This document shows, one piece after another, positions 47,495-55,728 of a DNA stretch of 64,000 bases. The notes below the pieces were generated by a model. The model searched no databases. It was given only the letters and a program-made list of their open reading frames with translations, and was not told the DNA's origin. The DNA comes from Pseudomonas sp. PDM16. GTDB lineage: Bacteria; Pseudomonadota; Gammaproteobacteria; Pseudomonadales; Pseudomonadaceae. The position numbers and the translations under genes were made by a program. The stretch lies in NCBI RefSeq assembly GCF_014851865.1, contig NZ_JACVAM010000001.1:930001-994000 (forward strand), in the 5' to 3' direction. The stretch's first letter is position 1, and each line of letters begins with the position of its first letter.

Positions 47495-48922
47495 TTACAG
47501 ACTCAGGAAGCCGTCATACAGCCCGTAGGCGGCGATGGCGGCACCGATCAGCACGACGCCGAAGATCAGCTTCTCGACGCCGGTGAAAATGGGTTGATTG
47601 AGCTCGTGCTTGGCCTTGGCGAACAGGATGACGCCGGGCGCATAGAGCAGGGCAGAGAGCAGCAGGTACTGGATGCCGGCCGCGTATATCAACCAGATGG
47701 CATACAGGCTCGATACCGCTGCGATGAACAGGTCCTTGTTGCGCTCGTTGCTGGCGTTCTCGTAAGTCTCGCCGCGGACTGCCAGCAGCAGCGCGTAGGC
47801 GCTGGACCAGAAGTAAGGCACCAGGATCATCGAGGTGGCCAGGTACAGCAGGCTCAGGTAGGTGGAGCTGTTGAACAGGGTGATGATCAGGAACAGCTGG
47901 ATCAGCCCGTTGGACAGCCACAGGGCGTTGGCCGGGACGTGGTTGGCGTTCTCCTTGCGCAGGAACTCCGGCATGGTGTGGTCACTGGCGCTGGCGAAGA
48001 GAATCTCGGCGCAGAGCAGGGTCCAGGACAACAGAGCTCCGGCCAGAGAGACGATCAGGCCGATGGAGATCAACTGGGCGCCCCAGGGGCCTACCACGTG
48101 TTCCAGTACGCCCGCCATCGAGGGGTTCTTCAGCCCGGCCAGTTCAGCCTGGGCCATGATGCCCTGGGACAGCACGTTGACCAGAACCAGCAGCAGGAGC
48201 ACGCCGACGAAACCGATGACAGTGGCCTTGCCGACATCACTGCGTTTCTCTGCACGGGCGGAGAAGATGCTGGCGCCCTCGATGCCGATGAACACCCAGA
48301 CGGTGACCAGCATCATGTTGCGCACCTGGTCCATCACGCTGCCCAGTTCGGTGTTGCCGCTGCCCCAGAAGTCCGAGGTGAATACGTCCATCTTGAAGGC
48401 GATGGCGGCGATCACGATGAACAGCGCCAGCGGTAGCATCTTGGCGATGGTGGTGATGGTGTTGATAAAGGCCGCTTCCTTGATGCCGCGCAGCACCAGG
48501 AAGTGCAGCAGCCAGAGCAGCACAGAGGCACAGATAACAGCGGGAAGGGTGTTGCCCTCGCCGAACACCGGGAAGAAGTAACCGAGAGTTGAGAACAGCA
48601 GCACCATGTAGCTGACGTTGCCGATCCAGGCGCTGATCCAGTAGCCCCAGGCCGAGGAAAAGCCCATGTAGTCACCGAACCCGGCCTTGGCGTAGGCGTA
48701 GACCCCGCCGTCGAGGTTGGGTTTGCGATTGGCCAGCGTCTGGAACACGAAAGCCAGGGTCAGCATGCCCACGCCGGTGATCAACCAACCGATCAGAGTG
48801 GCACCGGCGCCAGCACTGTTAGCGATGTTTTGCGGCAGTGAGAAAATCCCCCCGCCGACCATCGAGCCTACTACCAGGGCAACGAGTGCCCCCAATCGAA
48901 GTTTTTGCGCTGAAGAGGACAT
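47495..48922 (-). CDS. arcD: arginine/ornithine antiporter
   Basis: A 475-residue transporter of the basic amino acid/polyamine antiporter family with about twelve membrane helices. It brings in arginine and exports ornithine, so the pathway runs without an energy cost. The N-terminal LGALVALVVGSMVGGGIFSLP matches the family's first helix. First gene of arcDABC; GGAGG lies before the ATG, and an ANR box at 48986-48999 sits 63-76 bases upstream. Confidence 0.97.
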   Translation of the reverse strand: MSSSAQKLRLGALVALVVGSMVGGGIFSLPQNIANSAGAGATLIGWLITGVGMLTLAFVFQTLANRKPNLDGGVYAYAKAGFGDYMGFSSAWGYWISAWIGNVSYMVLLFSTLGYFFPVFGEGNTLPAVICASVLLWLLHFLVLRGIKEAAFINTITTIAKMLPLALFIVIAAIAFKMDVFTSDFWGSGNTELGSVMDQVRNMMLVTVWVFIGIEGASIFSARAEKRSDVGKATVIGFVGVLLLLVLVNVLSQGIMAQAELAGLKNPSMAGVLEHVVGPWGAQLISIGLIVSLAGALLSWTLLCAEILFASASDHTMPEFLRKENANHVPANALWLSNGLIQLFLIITLFNSSTYLSLLYLATSMILVPYFWSSAYALLLAVRGETYENASNERNKDLFIAAVSSLYAIWLIYAAGIQYLLLSALLYAPGVILFAKAKHELNQPIFTGVEKLIFGVVLIGAAIAAYGLYDGFLSL

Positions 48923-48985
48923 CGCACACCTCCAATCGTGGAGAGAAGTTATGTCTTATTGGGCGCGCCATTGAGGGGGGTAGTA

Positions 48986-48999
48986 TTGACCTCGATCAA
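48986..48999 (-). promoter_or_regulatory. ANR/FNR box of the arc operon
   Basis: The minus strand reads TTGATCGAGGTCAA, nine of ten matches to TTGAT-N4-ATCAA. Its centre lies about 41.5 bases from a plausible start of transcription at about 48951, preceded by an AATAAG -10, the spacing expected for activation by ANR under low oxygen. Confidence 0.85.
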
Positions 49000-49244
49000 T
49001 AGCGAGCTATCCATTTTCCTAGGCTTTCCCTGCAAGCTCCTAACTGATCGACCATCTGGCATTTGGCCAGCAGAACTGGCCCTGAACATCGCCTCTAAGC
49101 GAGGCGTGGGACTTAAGTTAGTTGAGGTTCGGCTATGCGCAAGTTTCGCGATGGGTGTGAGGCTAAGTATTGTGCTAGAGGGGCTGCGGGATTATTAATT
49201 GACCAGTCGATCAGTAAATTTCCTGCTTTGCGCCGGGATAATAG
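49000..49244. other. upstream arc region, no gene
   Basis: The gap from arcD to the next gene is 369 bases; apart from the ANR box and the terminator at 49245 it is empty of credible genes. An open frame at 48938-49198 covers the ANR box and has no gene-like character. This is the right-hand edge of the block that is relocated relative to PAO1. Confidence 0.6.
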
Positions 49245-49268
49245 AAAAGCCGCCCGAGGGCGGCTTTT
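49245..49268. terminator. hairpin terminator near 3' end of the small minus-strand gene
   Basis: A perfect 10-bp stem (AAAAGCCGCC with its complement, loop CGAG) flanked by A4 and T4, so it is usable in both directions. It is 24 bases after the stop of the gene ending at 49292. Confidence 0.85.
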
Positions 49269-49291
49269 CATATGTCTGTCCGCCTGGCGGC

Positions 49292-49693
49292 TCAGGCATA
49301 GGTTGCAGCGTAGGGTTCCGGCCTGGCCGGATCGGTCTCGGGCCGCTCAGGGCGGCTGGCAATATCTGCGATGTTCTGTGCCCGGTCGTTGCGTTCCTGT
49401 GCATCGCGTAGCTCCACGGCGGTCTCCAACGGGCTTGGCGGGCTCTCGACTTCGCCTTCGCTGGCGACTGCCAGATAGGTTTCGATCTGCCTCTGCTGAG
49501 TGTTGGCGCTGTAGATCTGCGTGGTTGCACCGCGCTTGGATGCCTGGTCCAGTTCGCGGCTCTCCTGGCGCTCATTGACCCGGTCGGAAGCAGCGTCCAC
49601 AGCCTTGTTCACCTGTTCGGGATTGGCTGGGCCGTACTTGTTGATGACCTGGGTCGAGGGCGGCAGATTACCGCTGTAGCCGTTGATCTGCAT
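49292..49693 (-). CDS. small hydrophilic protein, unknown function
   Basis: A 133-residue protein beginning MQINGYSGNLPPSTQVINKY. It is rich in Gln, Glu, Arg and Asn, with predicted helix in the middle (QQRQIETYLAVASEG) and a disordered proline-rich tail (RPERPETDPARPEPYAAT). No signal peptide or domain is recognised. Good AAGGAG before the start (TATGCAG context) and a terminator after it support a real gene. Possibly a flagellar or secretion-associated helper by look, but that is a guess. Confidence 0.7.
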   Translation of the reverse strand: MQINGYSGNLPPSTQVINKYGPANPEQVNKAVDAASDRVNERQESRELDQASKRGATTQIYSANTQQRQIETYLAVASEGEVESPPSPLETAVELRDAQERNDRAQNIADIASRPERPETDPARPEPYAATYA

Positions 49694-49816
49694 AAGGAGT
49701 CCATCTCCCTGTAGTTGCCTGGTTTCACTCTAATCCTCCAAAGGGGGAAGGGATTAGATTGATTGGCGATAGCCGTACCGCTTCAAAGCAGGCGGCCACG
49801 GGGCGGGAGGTTCGGC

Positions 49817-50071
49817 TCAGTCGATCACCTCCGCCCCCTGGATGGTCAATTCGGGCAGGGCGGCTGGCATCGGGCAGATCTGCAGGTACTTGATGCTCTC
49901 GCGTGGGATCATCAGTAGGTCGCCGTCCACTTCGATGCTCAGAAAGGGCGACTCCAGCTGCTTGCGCAGAGCACGCGCGACGGCCGCCGGATCCTCGCTC
50001 TGGCGCGGGAAACGCAGAGCCAGACGCTGACCGTCCTGGAAGTACAGATATAGATGCTTGAGTGGCTTCAT
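49817..50071 (-). CDS. small conserved-looking protein of 84 residues
   Basis: It begins MKPLKHLYLYFQDGQRLAL and has alternating strands and a helix (DPAAVARALRKQLES), ending in an acidic tail. A strong GGAGGGAGC precedes the ATG. It lies on the same strand as the DUF3392 gene, 31 bases upstream of it in transcription order reversed. No domain known to me. Confidence 0.65.
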   Translation of the reverse strand: MKPLKHLYLYFQDGQRLALRFPRQSEDPAAVARALRKQLESPFLSIEVDGDLLMIPRESIKYLQICPMPAALPELTIQGAEVID

Positions 50072-50102
50072 GGGGCTCCCTCCGGGCGCCCCGCGGGCGA
50101 CC

Positions 50103-50426
50103 CTAGCTGCGATCAGCCAATACGCCGATCAGGAAGAAGACTAGTAGCAGTACTGGCGACAGCGTGAAGTTGTTGAAGTAGCCCAGACCCTTGGCCAGCC
50201 AGGGGGTGAGGAAAACGATGGCCAGGCCATAACCGATGGCGCAGACCAGCACGAAGATCAGGGTGCGCAGGACGAAATTGAGGCCACCGATGGACTTCTG
50301 TACCCAGGCGTTGATGCCCGGTCCGAACAGGACGAAGAGGGTGGCCATGATCGCCAGCGAGATGTCGTACAGGTTGCCGCGACACCAGCGTGAGAGGGTG
50401 GCGATCATGTCGAGTAGCAGGTCCAT
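50103..50426 (-). CDS. DUF3392 membrane protein
   Basis: A 107-residue protein with three membrane helices. MDLLLDMIATLSRWCRGNLYD and FGPGINAWVQKSIGGL are typical of DUF3392. The start at 50426 has AAGGAC upstream; the frame to 50510 is shadow. Function unknown. Position fits PAO1 PA0385. Confidence 0.85.
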   Translation of the reverse strand: MDLLLDMIATLSRWCRGNLYDISLAIMATLFVLFGPGINAWVQKSIGGLNFVLRTLIFVLVCAIGYGLAIVFLTPWLAKGLGYFNNFTLSPVLLLVFFLIGVLADRS

Positions 50427-50454
50427 CTGAAGTCCTTGTGTCGGTCGGAAAGGG

Positions 50455-51609
50455 TCAGCCCTGTTGTACCTGGTTGCGCCCGGCGCGTTTGGCCCGATAC
50501 AGCGCGGCATCTGCGCGGTGTAGCAGTTGCTCCAGATTTTCGTCGGGCGTGGCGGTAGCGCAGCCGATGCTCAGGGTGATGGTGCGTGCCTCACCGTTGG
50601 GGTTGAACACCGTATCGGCCACTCGCTGGCGCAGGCGCTCCGCCACCAGCATCGCCTGCTCGGGGTTGGCATCACGCAATAGCAGGAGAAATTCCTCACC
50701 GCCATAGCGGCCTAGCGGCTCGTCCGGGCGCAGTGTGGCGCCCAGCGTGACCACCACGTGCTGCAGCACCGCATCGCCGACCTGGTGACCGAGGGTGTCG
50801 TTGACGCTCTTGAAGTGGTCGATATCCAGTAGCAGCAGCGAGACAGGGCGGCGGCCACTGGCCAGGGCGCGTTTGGCCATGTCGATGACGATGTTGCGGG
50901 TGTAGGCGTTGGTCAGCGCGTCGTGGCTCAACTGGTGTTCGAGCATGGCGTGCAGGCGTTCGTTGAGCATCAGGATGAAGCCGACGGAGATGCAGATTGC
51001 CAACAGGCTGTGGGTGGAGAAATACAGCACATTCATCGGCGTCGGGGCGAAGAAGTTCTCGCTGCCGGCCGTAGGCGAGAGCACCGCATTGATAATGCGC
51101 AGGAAGGACGCCAGCACATCGACGAACACGGTGACCGAGGTGAATAGGTAGGGGAAGCGCGCACTGCCATGATGACGGGGGCGGCGACGTGAAACGTCCA
51201 GGCCGTAGAGGAGCAGCAGTCCGCCGGACACCAGGGAGAAAACGATGACCCGTACCGAGAACAGGTCCTGTACATAGGTGCAGGCAATCATTACCAGGCA
51301 GGCAACGATGACCGTGAAGGCCAGCAGACCGTTGCGTGGTGTGAGACCGAAGAAGGCGCGACCGCCGGCGTAGATCATCGCTACCGAGGTCAGACTGGCG
51401 GCATTGGCCACCGTCACCGAGAGCAGGTCCGGGACGATGTCGCGCAGGCCGTAGAGCACCGAGGCACCCGCCAGTACCAGCATGGACAGGCTCCAGTGGC
51501 GTGCGCCACCGAGGCGCTGGCGGATCGACGCCGGCATCGCGAACAACACCACCGCCATCAGTAGGCTGAGTGCTGCCAGGATGAAGATGATGCTGCGTGG
51601 ATCAAGCAC
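50455..51609 (-). CDS. membrane-bound diguanylate cyclase (GGDEF domain)
   Basis: A 384-residue protein. About six hydrophobic helices occupy residues 5-205, followed by a GGDEF domain (about 225-380) with the active-site GGEEF at 303-307. It should make cyclic di-GMP from two GTP. The inhibitory I-site position reads R-P-D-E rather than R-x-x-D, so product inhibition may be weak. The sensory part looks like a generic 7TM-type input without a recognisable ligand pocket. Confidence 0.92.
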   Translation of the reverse strand: MLDPRSIIFILAALSLLMAVVLFAMPASIRQRLGGARHWSLSMLVLAGASVLYGLRDIVPDLLSVTVANAASLTSVAMIYAGGRAFFGLTPRNGLLAFTVIVACLVMIACTYVQDLFSVRVIVFSLVSGGLLLLYGLDVSRRRPRHHGSARFPYLFTSVTVFVDVLASFLRIINAVLSPTAGSENFFAPTPMNVLYFSTHSLLAICISVGFILMLNERLHAMLEHQLSHDALTNAYTRNIVIDMAKRALASGRRPVSLLLLDIDHFKSVNDTLGHQVGDAVLQHVVVTLGATLRPDEPLGRYGGEEFLLLLRDANPEQAMLVAERLRQRVADTVFNPNGEARTITLSIGCATATPDENLEQLLHRADAALYRAKRAGRNQVQQG

Positions 51610-51669
51610 TCGGAGCGAGCCTGCGGTGATGGATTGGCCGCATAGCCTAACGGATCGGGGTTGGCTCTG

Positions 51670-52830
51670 TCAGGGCAGGAAGTGCTGCAGCAGGTCGTTG
51701 AGAAACAGCTGGCCTTCGCGTGTGGCAACCAGGCGTGCTGGATCGGTCTGCAACAGCTGACGCGTCTCGGCCTCGCGCCGTGCCGCATCCAGGCTGGCCA
51801 ATGGCTGGCCGGTGCGTTGCTCGAACAGTACGGCTGGCGCGCCCTCGGTCAGTCGCAGCACGTTCATCAGGAACTCGAAGGGCAGTTCATCGGCGTCCAG
51901 CAAGCGCTCGCCTGCCTGGAAGGTCTTGGTTGCGTCCAGGTAGTCCTTGGGTAGGCGGGTCTTCCAGGTGCGCACGATGCGTCCGTCCGGCGCGCTCAGC
52001 TTGGCGTGGGCGCCGGCGCCGATGCCGAGAAAGTCGCCGAAGGTCCAGTAGTTGAGGTTGTGCCGCGCCGCGCGCCCGGCCTGGGCATAGGCGGAAACCT
52101 CGTACTGCGCGTAGCCCTCGGCGGCCAGCAGGGCCTGGCCGGCTTCCTGGATGTCCCACAGCAGATCATCTTCGGGCAGCTCGGGCGGCTGGCTCCAGAA
52201 CACCGTGTTGGGTTCCATGGTCAGCTGGTACCAGGACAGGTGCGTCGGGCCCTGGGCGATGGCGGTGCGCAGGTCGAACAGGGCGTCCTCGATGCTCTGC
52301 TCGGGCAGGCCGTGCATCAGGTCCAGGTTGAAGTTGTCGAAGCCGGCAGCGCGCGCCATGTCGGCGGCGCGGATCGCCTCGCCACCATCGTGGATACGGC
52401 CCAGAGCCTTGAGCTTGGCCTCCTGGAAGCTCTGCACGCCGATCGACAGGCGATTGATGCCGAGGCTGCGGTAGTCGCGGAACTTGGCCTGTTCGAAGGT
52501 GCCCGGATTGGCCTCCAGGGTGATCTCGATATCGCTGGCGAACGGCACGCGGTGCTGCACGCCTTCCAGCAGGCGGCCCAGGGCCTTGGCCGAGAACAGG
52601 CTGGGCGTACCGCCGCCGAAGAAGATCGAAGTCAGCTCACGGCCGTGGGCGTGTGCCTGGTCGGCATCGAGGTCGGCGAGCAGGGCGTCGACGTACTCCT
52701 CTTCCGGCAGGCTCGGACCGGCGGCATGGGAGTTGAAGTCGCAGTAGGGGCATTTGCGTACGCACCACGGGATGTGGATGTACAGCGCGAGTGGCGGCAG
52801 CTGGAAGCCACCGCCGGGCGAGGTGTTCAT
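51670..52830 (-). CDS. hemW: radical SAM heme chaperone HemW
   Basis: A 386-residue radical SAM protein that binds heme and helps insert it into respiratory enzymes; it is often misnamed coproporphyrinogen oxidase. The cluster motif is Cys23, Cys27 and Cys30 in CVRKCPYC, with [10 protein letters not shown] and EANPGT following. The start at 52830 is selected; its first codons overlap the rdgB stop. A longer frame to 53004 is rejected. Confidence 0.96.
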   Translation of the reverse strand: MNTSPGGGFQLPPLALYIHIPWCVRKCPYCDFNSHAAGPSLPEEEYVDALLADLDADQAHAHGRELTSIFFGGGTPSLFSAKALGRLLEGVQHRVPFASDIEITLEANPGTFEQAKFRDYRSLGINRLSIGVQSFQEAKLKALGRIHDGGEAIRAADMARAAGFDNFNLDLMHGLPEQSIEDALFDLRTAIAQGPTHLSWYQLTMEPNTVFWSQPPELPEDDLLWDIQEAGQALLAAEGYAQYEVSAYAQAGRAARHNLNYWTFGDFLGIGAGAHAKLSAPDGRIVRTWKTRLPKDYLDATKTFQAGERLLDADELPFEFLMNVLRLTEGAPAVLFEQRTGQPLASLDAARREAETRQLLQTDPARLVATREGQLFLNDLLQHFLP

Positions 52831-53426
52831 TGCAGGCCCAGGCGCTGCTTGAGCAGGGCCATGGCGCGGGCGCGATGGCTGATGCGGTTCTTCTCGTCGC
52901 TGGCCAGTTCGGCGCTGGAGCATTCGCGCTCCGGCACCCAGAACAGCGGGTCGTAGCCAAAGCCCTCGGCGCCACGGGCTTCGCGCAGGATGCTGCCGTG
53001 CCACAGGCCTTCGCAGAGGATCGGCAGCGGGTCGTCGGCATGCCGCACCAGGGCCAGGGCGCAGACGAACTGGGCGCCGCGCTCGGCGTCCGCCACGTCC
53101 TTCAGCGCATCGAGCAGCTTGGCGTTGTTGGCCGCGTCACCCTGGCCATCGGCATAGCGCGCCGAATAGATGCCCGGGGCGCCGCCGAGGAAGTCCACGG
53201 CCAGACCGGAGTCGTCGGCCAGTGCCGGCAGACCGGACACGCGTGCGGCGTTGCGCGCCTTGAGGATGGCGTTCTCGACGAAGGACAGGCCGGTCTCTTC
53301 CGGCTCGATGCTGGAGAATTCGCCGACCGAACGCACCCGCACATGCTCGCCGAGCATGGCCTGGAGTTCCTTGAGCTTGCCGGCATTATGGCTGGCCAGT
53401 ACCAGTTCTTTTAAGGGCATGGTCAT
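52827..53426 (-). CDS. rdgB: dITP/XTP pyrophosphatase
   Basis: A 199-residue Ham1-type enzyme that removes deaminated purine nucleotides from the pool. [39 protein letters not shown] and [12 protein letters not shown] are the family blocks. The start at 53426 overlaps the DUF4426 stop by four bases; a second ATG at 53420 is possible. The stop overlaps hemW, so rdgB, hemW and DUF4426 are one operon. Confidence 0.97.
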   Translation of the reverse strand: MTMPLKELVLASHNAGKLKELQAMLGEHVRVRSVGEFSSIEPEETGLSFVENAILKARNAARVSGLPALADDSGLAVDFLGGAPGIYSARYADGQGDAANNAKLLDALKDVADAERGAQFVCALALVRHADDPLPILCEGLWHGSILREARGAEGFGYDPLFWVPERECSSAELASDEKNRISHRARAMALLKQRLGLQ

Positions 53427-53842
53427 TCGTCCGGGAACACTTCCTGGTTGAAGGTAAGGGTGTGCGGCGCGCCTTCGCCGATCTGCACGTTAATGCTGAA
53501 GGTCAGCATCTCGCGCTCACGCAGCGGGAACTCGGCCAGGTAGTACACGGCGCCGCTCTCCAACACTTGCTTGAACTGCAGTTCGACGGTTTGCCCGAGC
53601 AGGTTCTTCAGGCTGCCACCGACCTTGGCCGGTTGGCCCTTGCCACCTTTGAGCGCGGCGATGTTGAGCACGCCGACGGTCTTGCTGCGGGTCAGGCTGG
53701 CGGCAGCGGCAATGTCTGGCTGCAGGAAGCTGGAGTTGAACACGCTGTAGTGCACGTCCAGTTCGCCGAAGGTCTGCTTGCGTTCGGCGGTGGCCGGCAG
53801 GGCAAGTAGCAGGCAGATAATGAGGGATGCTAAGCGGCGCAT
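53423..53842 (-). CDS. DUF4426 exported protein
   Basis: A 139-residue protein with a signal peptide ([19 protein letters not shown]). The mature part is beta-rich and contains [20 protein letters not shown], the typical start of DUF4426. Function unknown. Position matches PAO1 PA0388, between metW and rdgB. Confidence 0.9.
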   Translation of the reverse strand: MRRLASLIICLLLALPATAERKQTFGELDVHYSVFNSSFLQPDIAAAASLTRSKTVGVLNIAALKGGKGQPAKVGGSLKNLLGQTVELQFKQVLESGAVYYLAEFPLREREMLTFSINVQIGEGAPHTLTFNQEVFPDE

Positions 53843-53868
53843 AAGAAGTTCTCCGGAGCGTCGAGGGG

Positions 53869-54489
53869 TTAGACGGCTACGCGGTGATCGGCCAGGCCGG
53901 ACCCGCTGACGCGATAGATGCCGATCTCACCCAACAGGTTAGGCCAAAGCCGGCTACCCAGGTTGTGGCGATGTTCGTGGTCGACGGCCAGGCGTTCTTC
54001 CACCTTCGCACCCTGGGCATGGCACAGGCGTTCGAAGTCCTCGAAGGTGCAGAAGTGGATGTTCGGCGTGTTGTACCAGGTGTACGGCAGGAAGTCCGAC
54101 ACCGGCATGCGGCCCTTGGTGGTCAGGTACCAGCGGCAGCGCCAGTGGCCGAAGTTGGGGAAGGTGATGATGCAGGTCTTGCCGACCCGCAGCATTTCCG
54201 CCAGGACCTTGTCCGGGTACTTCAGGGCTTGCAGTGATTGGGTCATGACCACCACGTCGAAGCTGTTGTCGGCGAAGTTGCCCAAGCCTTCGTCGAGGTT
54301 CTGTTCGATGACGTTGACTCCGCGCTCGATGCACTTGGCGATCTTCTCGGGGTCGATCTCCAGGCCGTAGCCGCCGACCTGCTTGTGGTCGCGCAGGTGG
54401 GCCAGCAGTTCGCCGTCGCCACAGCCGAGGTCGAGCACGCGGCTGCCCGCGGCGATCCATTCCTGGATGATTTCCAGATCCGCTCGCAT
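53869..54489 (-). CDS. metW: methionine biosynthesis protein MetW
   Basis: A 206-residue SAM-methyltransferase-like protein that works with MetX. RVLDLGCGDGELLAHL is SAM motif I and MTQSLQALKYPDKVLAEML the later segment. I start at the ATG at 54489, one base before the metX stop; an in-frame ATG at 54501 is also possible. In Pseudomonas and relatives MetW is thought to assist homoserine acylation by MetX rather than to be a methyltransferase. Confidence 0.94.
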   Translation of the reverse strand: MRADLEIIQEWIAAGSRVLDLGCGDGELLAHLRDHKQVGGYGLEIDPEKIAKCIERGVNVIEQNLDEGLGNFADNSFDVVVMTQSLQALKYPDKVLAEMLRVGKTCIITFPNFGHWRCRWYLTTKGRMPVSDFLPYTWYNTPNIHFCTFEDFERLCHAQGAKVEERLAVDHEHRHNLGSRLWPNLLGEIGIYRVSGSGLADHRVAV

Positions 54490-54490
54490 A

Positions 54491-55630
54491 TCAGACCTCA
54501 ATCCGGTTCATGTAGGCGCTGAAGCCCTGCAGGTAGCGCGGGATCGGCATGAGGAAGGCGTCGTGGCCCTGCGGTGCGTCGATCTCCAGGTAACAGACGT
54601 TCTTCTTCGCCGCCAGCAGGGCATCGACGATCTCCCGCGAGCGCGCCGGCGAGAAGCGCCAGTCGGTGGTGAAGGACATCAGGCAGAAGTCGGCCTTGGC
54701 CACGCTCAGAGTCCTGGCCAGATCGCCGTCATGGGCGGCGGCCGGGTCGAAGTAGTCCAGTGCCTTGGTCATCAGCAGGTAGGTGTTGGCGTCGAAGCGC
54801 CCGGAGAACTCCTCGCCCTGGTAGCGCAGGTAGCTCTCGACCTGGAATTCCACGCTGTGGAAGTCGTAGTTGAGCTTGTCGGTCTTCAGCTCGCGGCCGA
54901 ATTTCTCGCCCATGGCGTCGTCCGACAGGTAGGTGATGTGGCCGACCATGCGCGCCAGCATCAGGCCGCGCTTGGGGATCACCCCCTGTTCCTGGAAATG
55001 GCCTCCGTGGAACTCCGGGTCGGTGAGGATGGCCTGGCGCGCGACTTCGTTGAAGGCGATGTTCTGCGCCGACAGCTTGGGCGCCGAGGCGATGCACAGG
55101 CAGTGGCGCACGCGCTCGGGGTAGCTGATGGTCCACTGCAGGGCCTGCATGCCACCGAGGCTGCCGCCGATGGTCGCGGCCCACTGGTGGATGCCCAACT
55201 GGTCGGCCAGGCGCGCCTGGCTGTTGACCCAGTCTTCCACCGTCATCACCGGGAAGTCGGCGCCGTAGGGCTTGCCGTTGGCCGGGTTGAGGCTGGAGGG
55301 TCCGGTCGAACCGTTGCAGCCGCCGAGGTTGTTCAGGCTGACGACGAAGAACTTGTTGGTGTCGATCGGCTTGCCGGGGCCGATGCAGCTGTCCCACCAG
55401 CCGGGCTTGCGCTCGTCGGCGCTGTGGAAGCCGGCGGCGTGGTGATGGCCGGAGAGTGCGTGGCAGATCAGCACGGCGTTGCTGGCCGCGGCATTGAGTG
55501 TGCCGTAGGTCTCGTAGACCAGCTGGTAGTCGGCCAGGCTGCGACCGCAGACCAGCGCCAGCGGCTCGCTGAAATGGGCGGTCTGGGGGGTGACCAGGCC
55601 GACGGAGTCTGCGGGGAAAACGGTCGGCAT
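54491..55630 (-). CDS. metX: homoserine O-acyltransferase MetX (likely O-succinyltransferase)
   Basis: A 379-residue alpha/beta-hydrolase-fold enzyme that activates homoserine for methionine synthesis. The nucleophile is Ser157 in [36 protein letters not shown] and the C-terminal [12 protein letters not shown] carry the oxyanion and His-Asp parts. The start at 55630 is chosen; a longer frame to 55690 adds non-homologous residues. In Pseudomonas this enzyme type uses succinyl-CoA with MetW; acyl choice is not provable by sequence. Confidence 0.95.
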   Translation of the reverse strand: MPTVFPADSVGLVTPQTAHFSEPLALVCGRSLADYQLVYETYGTLNAAASNAVLICHALSGHHHAAGFHSADERKPGWWDSCIGPGKPIDTNKFFVVSLNNLGGCNGSTGPSSLNPANGKPYGADFPVMTVEDWVNSQARLADQLGIHQWAATIGGSLGGMQALQWTISYPERVRHCLCIASAPKLSAQNIAFNEVARQAILTDPEFHGGHFQEQGVIPKRGLMLARMVGHITYLSDDAMGEKFGRELKTDKLNYDFHSVEFQVESYLRYQGEEFSGRFDANTYLLMTKALDYFDPAAAHDGDLARTLSVAKADFCLMSFTTDWRFSPARSREIVDALLAAKKNVCYLEIDAPQGHDAFLMPIPRYLQGFSAYMNRIEV

Positions 55631-55672
55631 CGCGCCAGCTCTCGCTCCAGGAAAGTGCAGCAGTCTAAAGAG

Positions 55673-55704
55673 CACGGCCCCCGGCAGCAAGCGCGGGGGC
55701 CGTG
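55673..55704 (-). terminator. terminator of the dynamin-like gene
   Basis: A 10-bp stem (CACGGCCCCC with GGGGGCCGTG) with a 12-base loop, placed between the dynamin-like gene stop and metX. The T content after the stem is short (CTTT), so efficiency is uncertain. Confidence 0.6.
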
Positions 55705-55728
55705 GCTAAGCCGCTGATTTGACGGGGC

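Noticed and set aside
48938..49198. 86-codon frame upstream of the arc operon
   Set aside because: It covers the arcD control region including the ANR box and shows no coding character.
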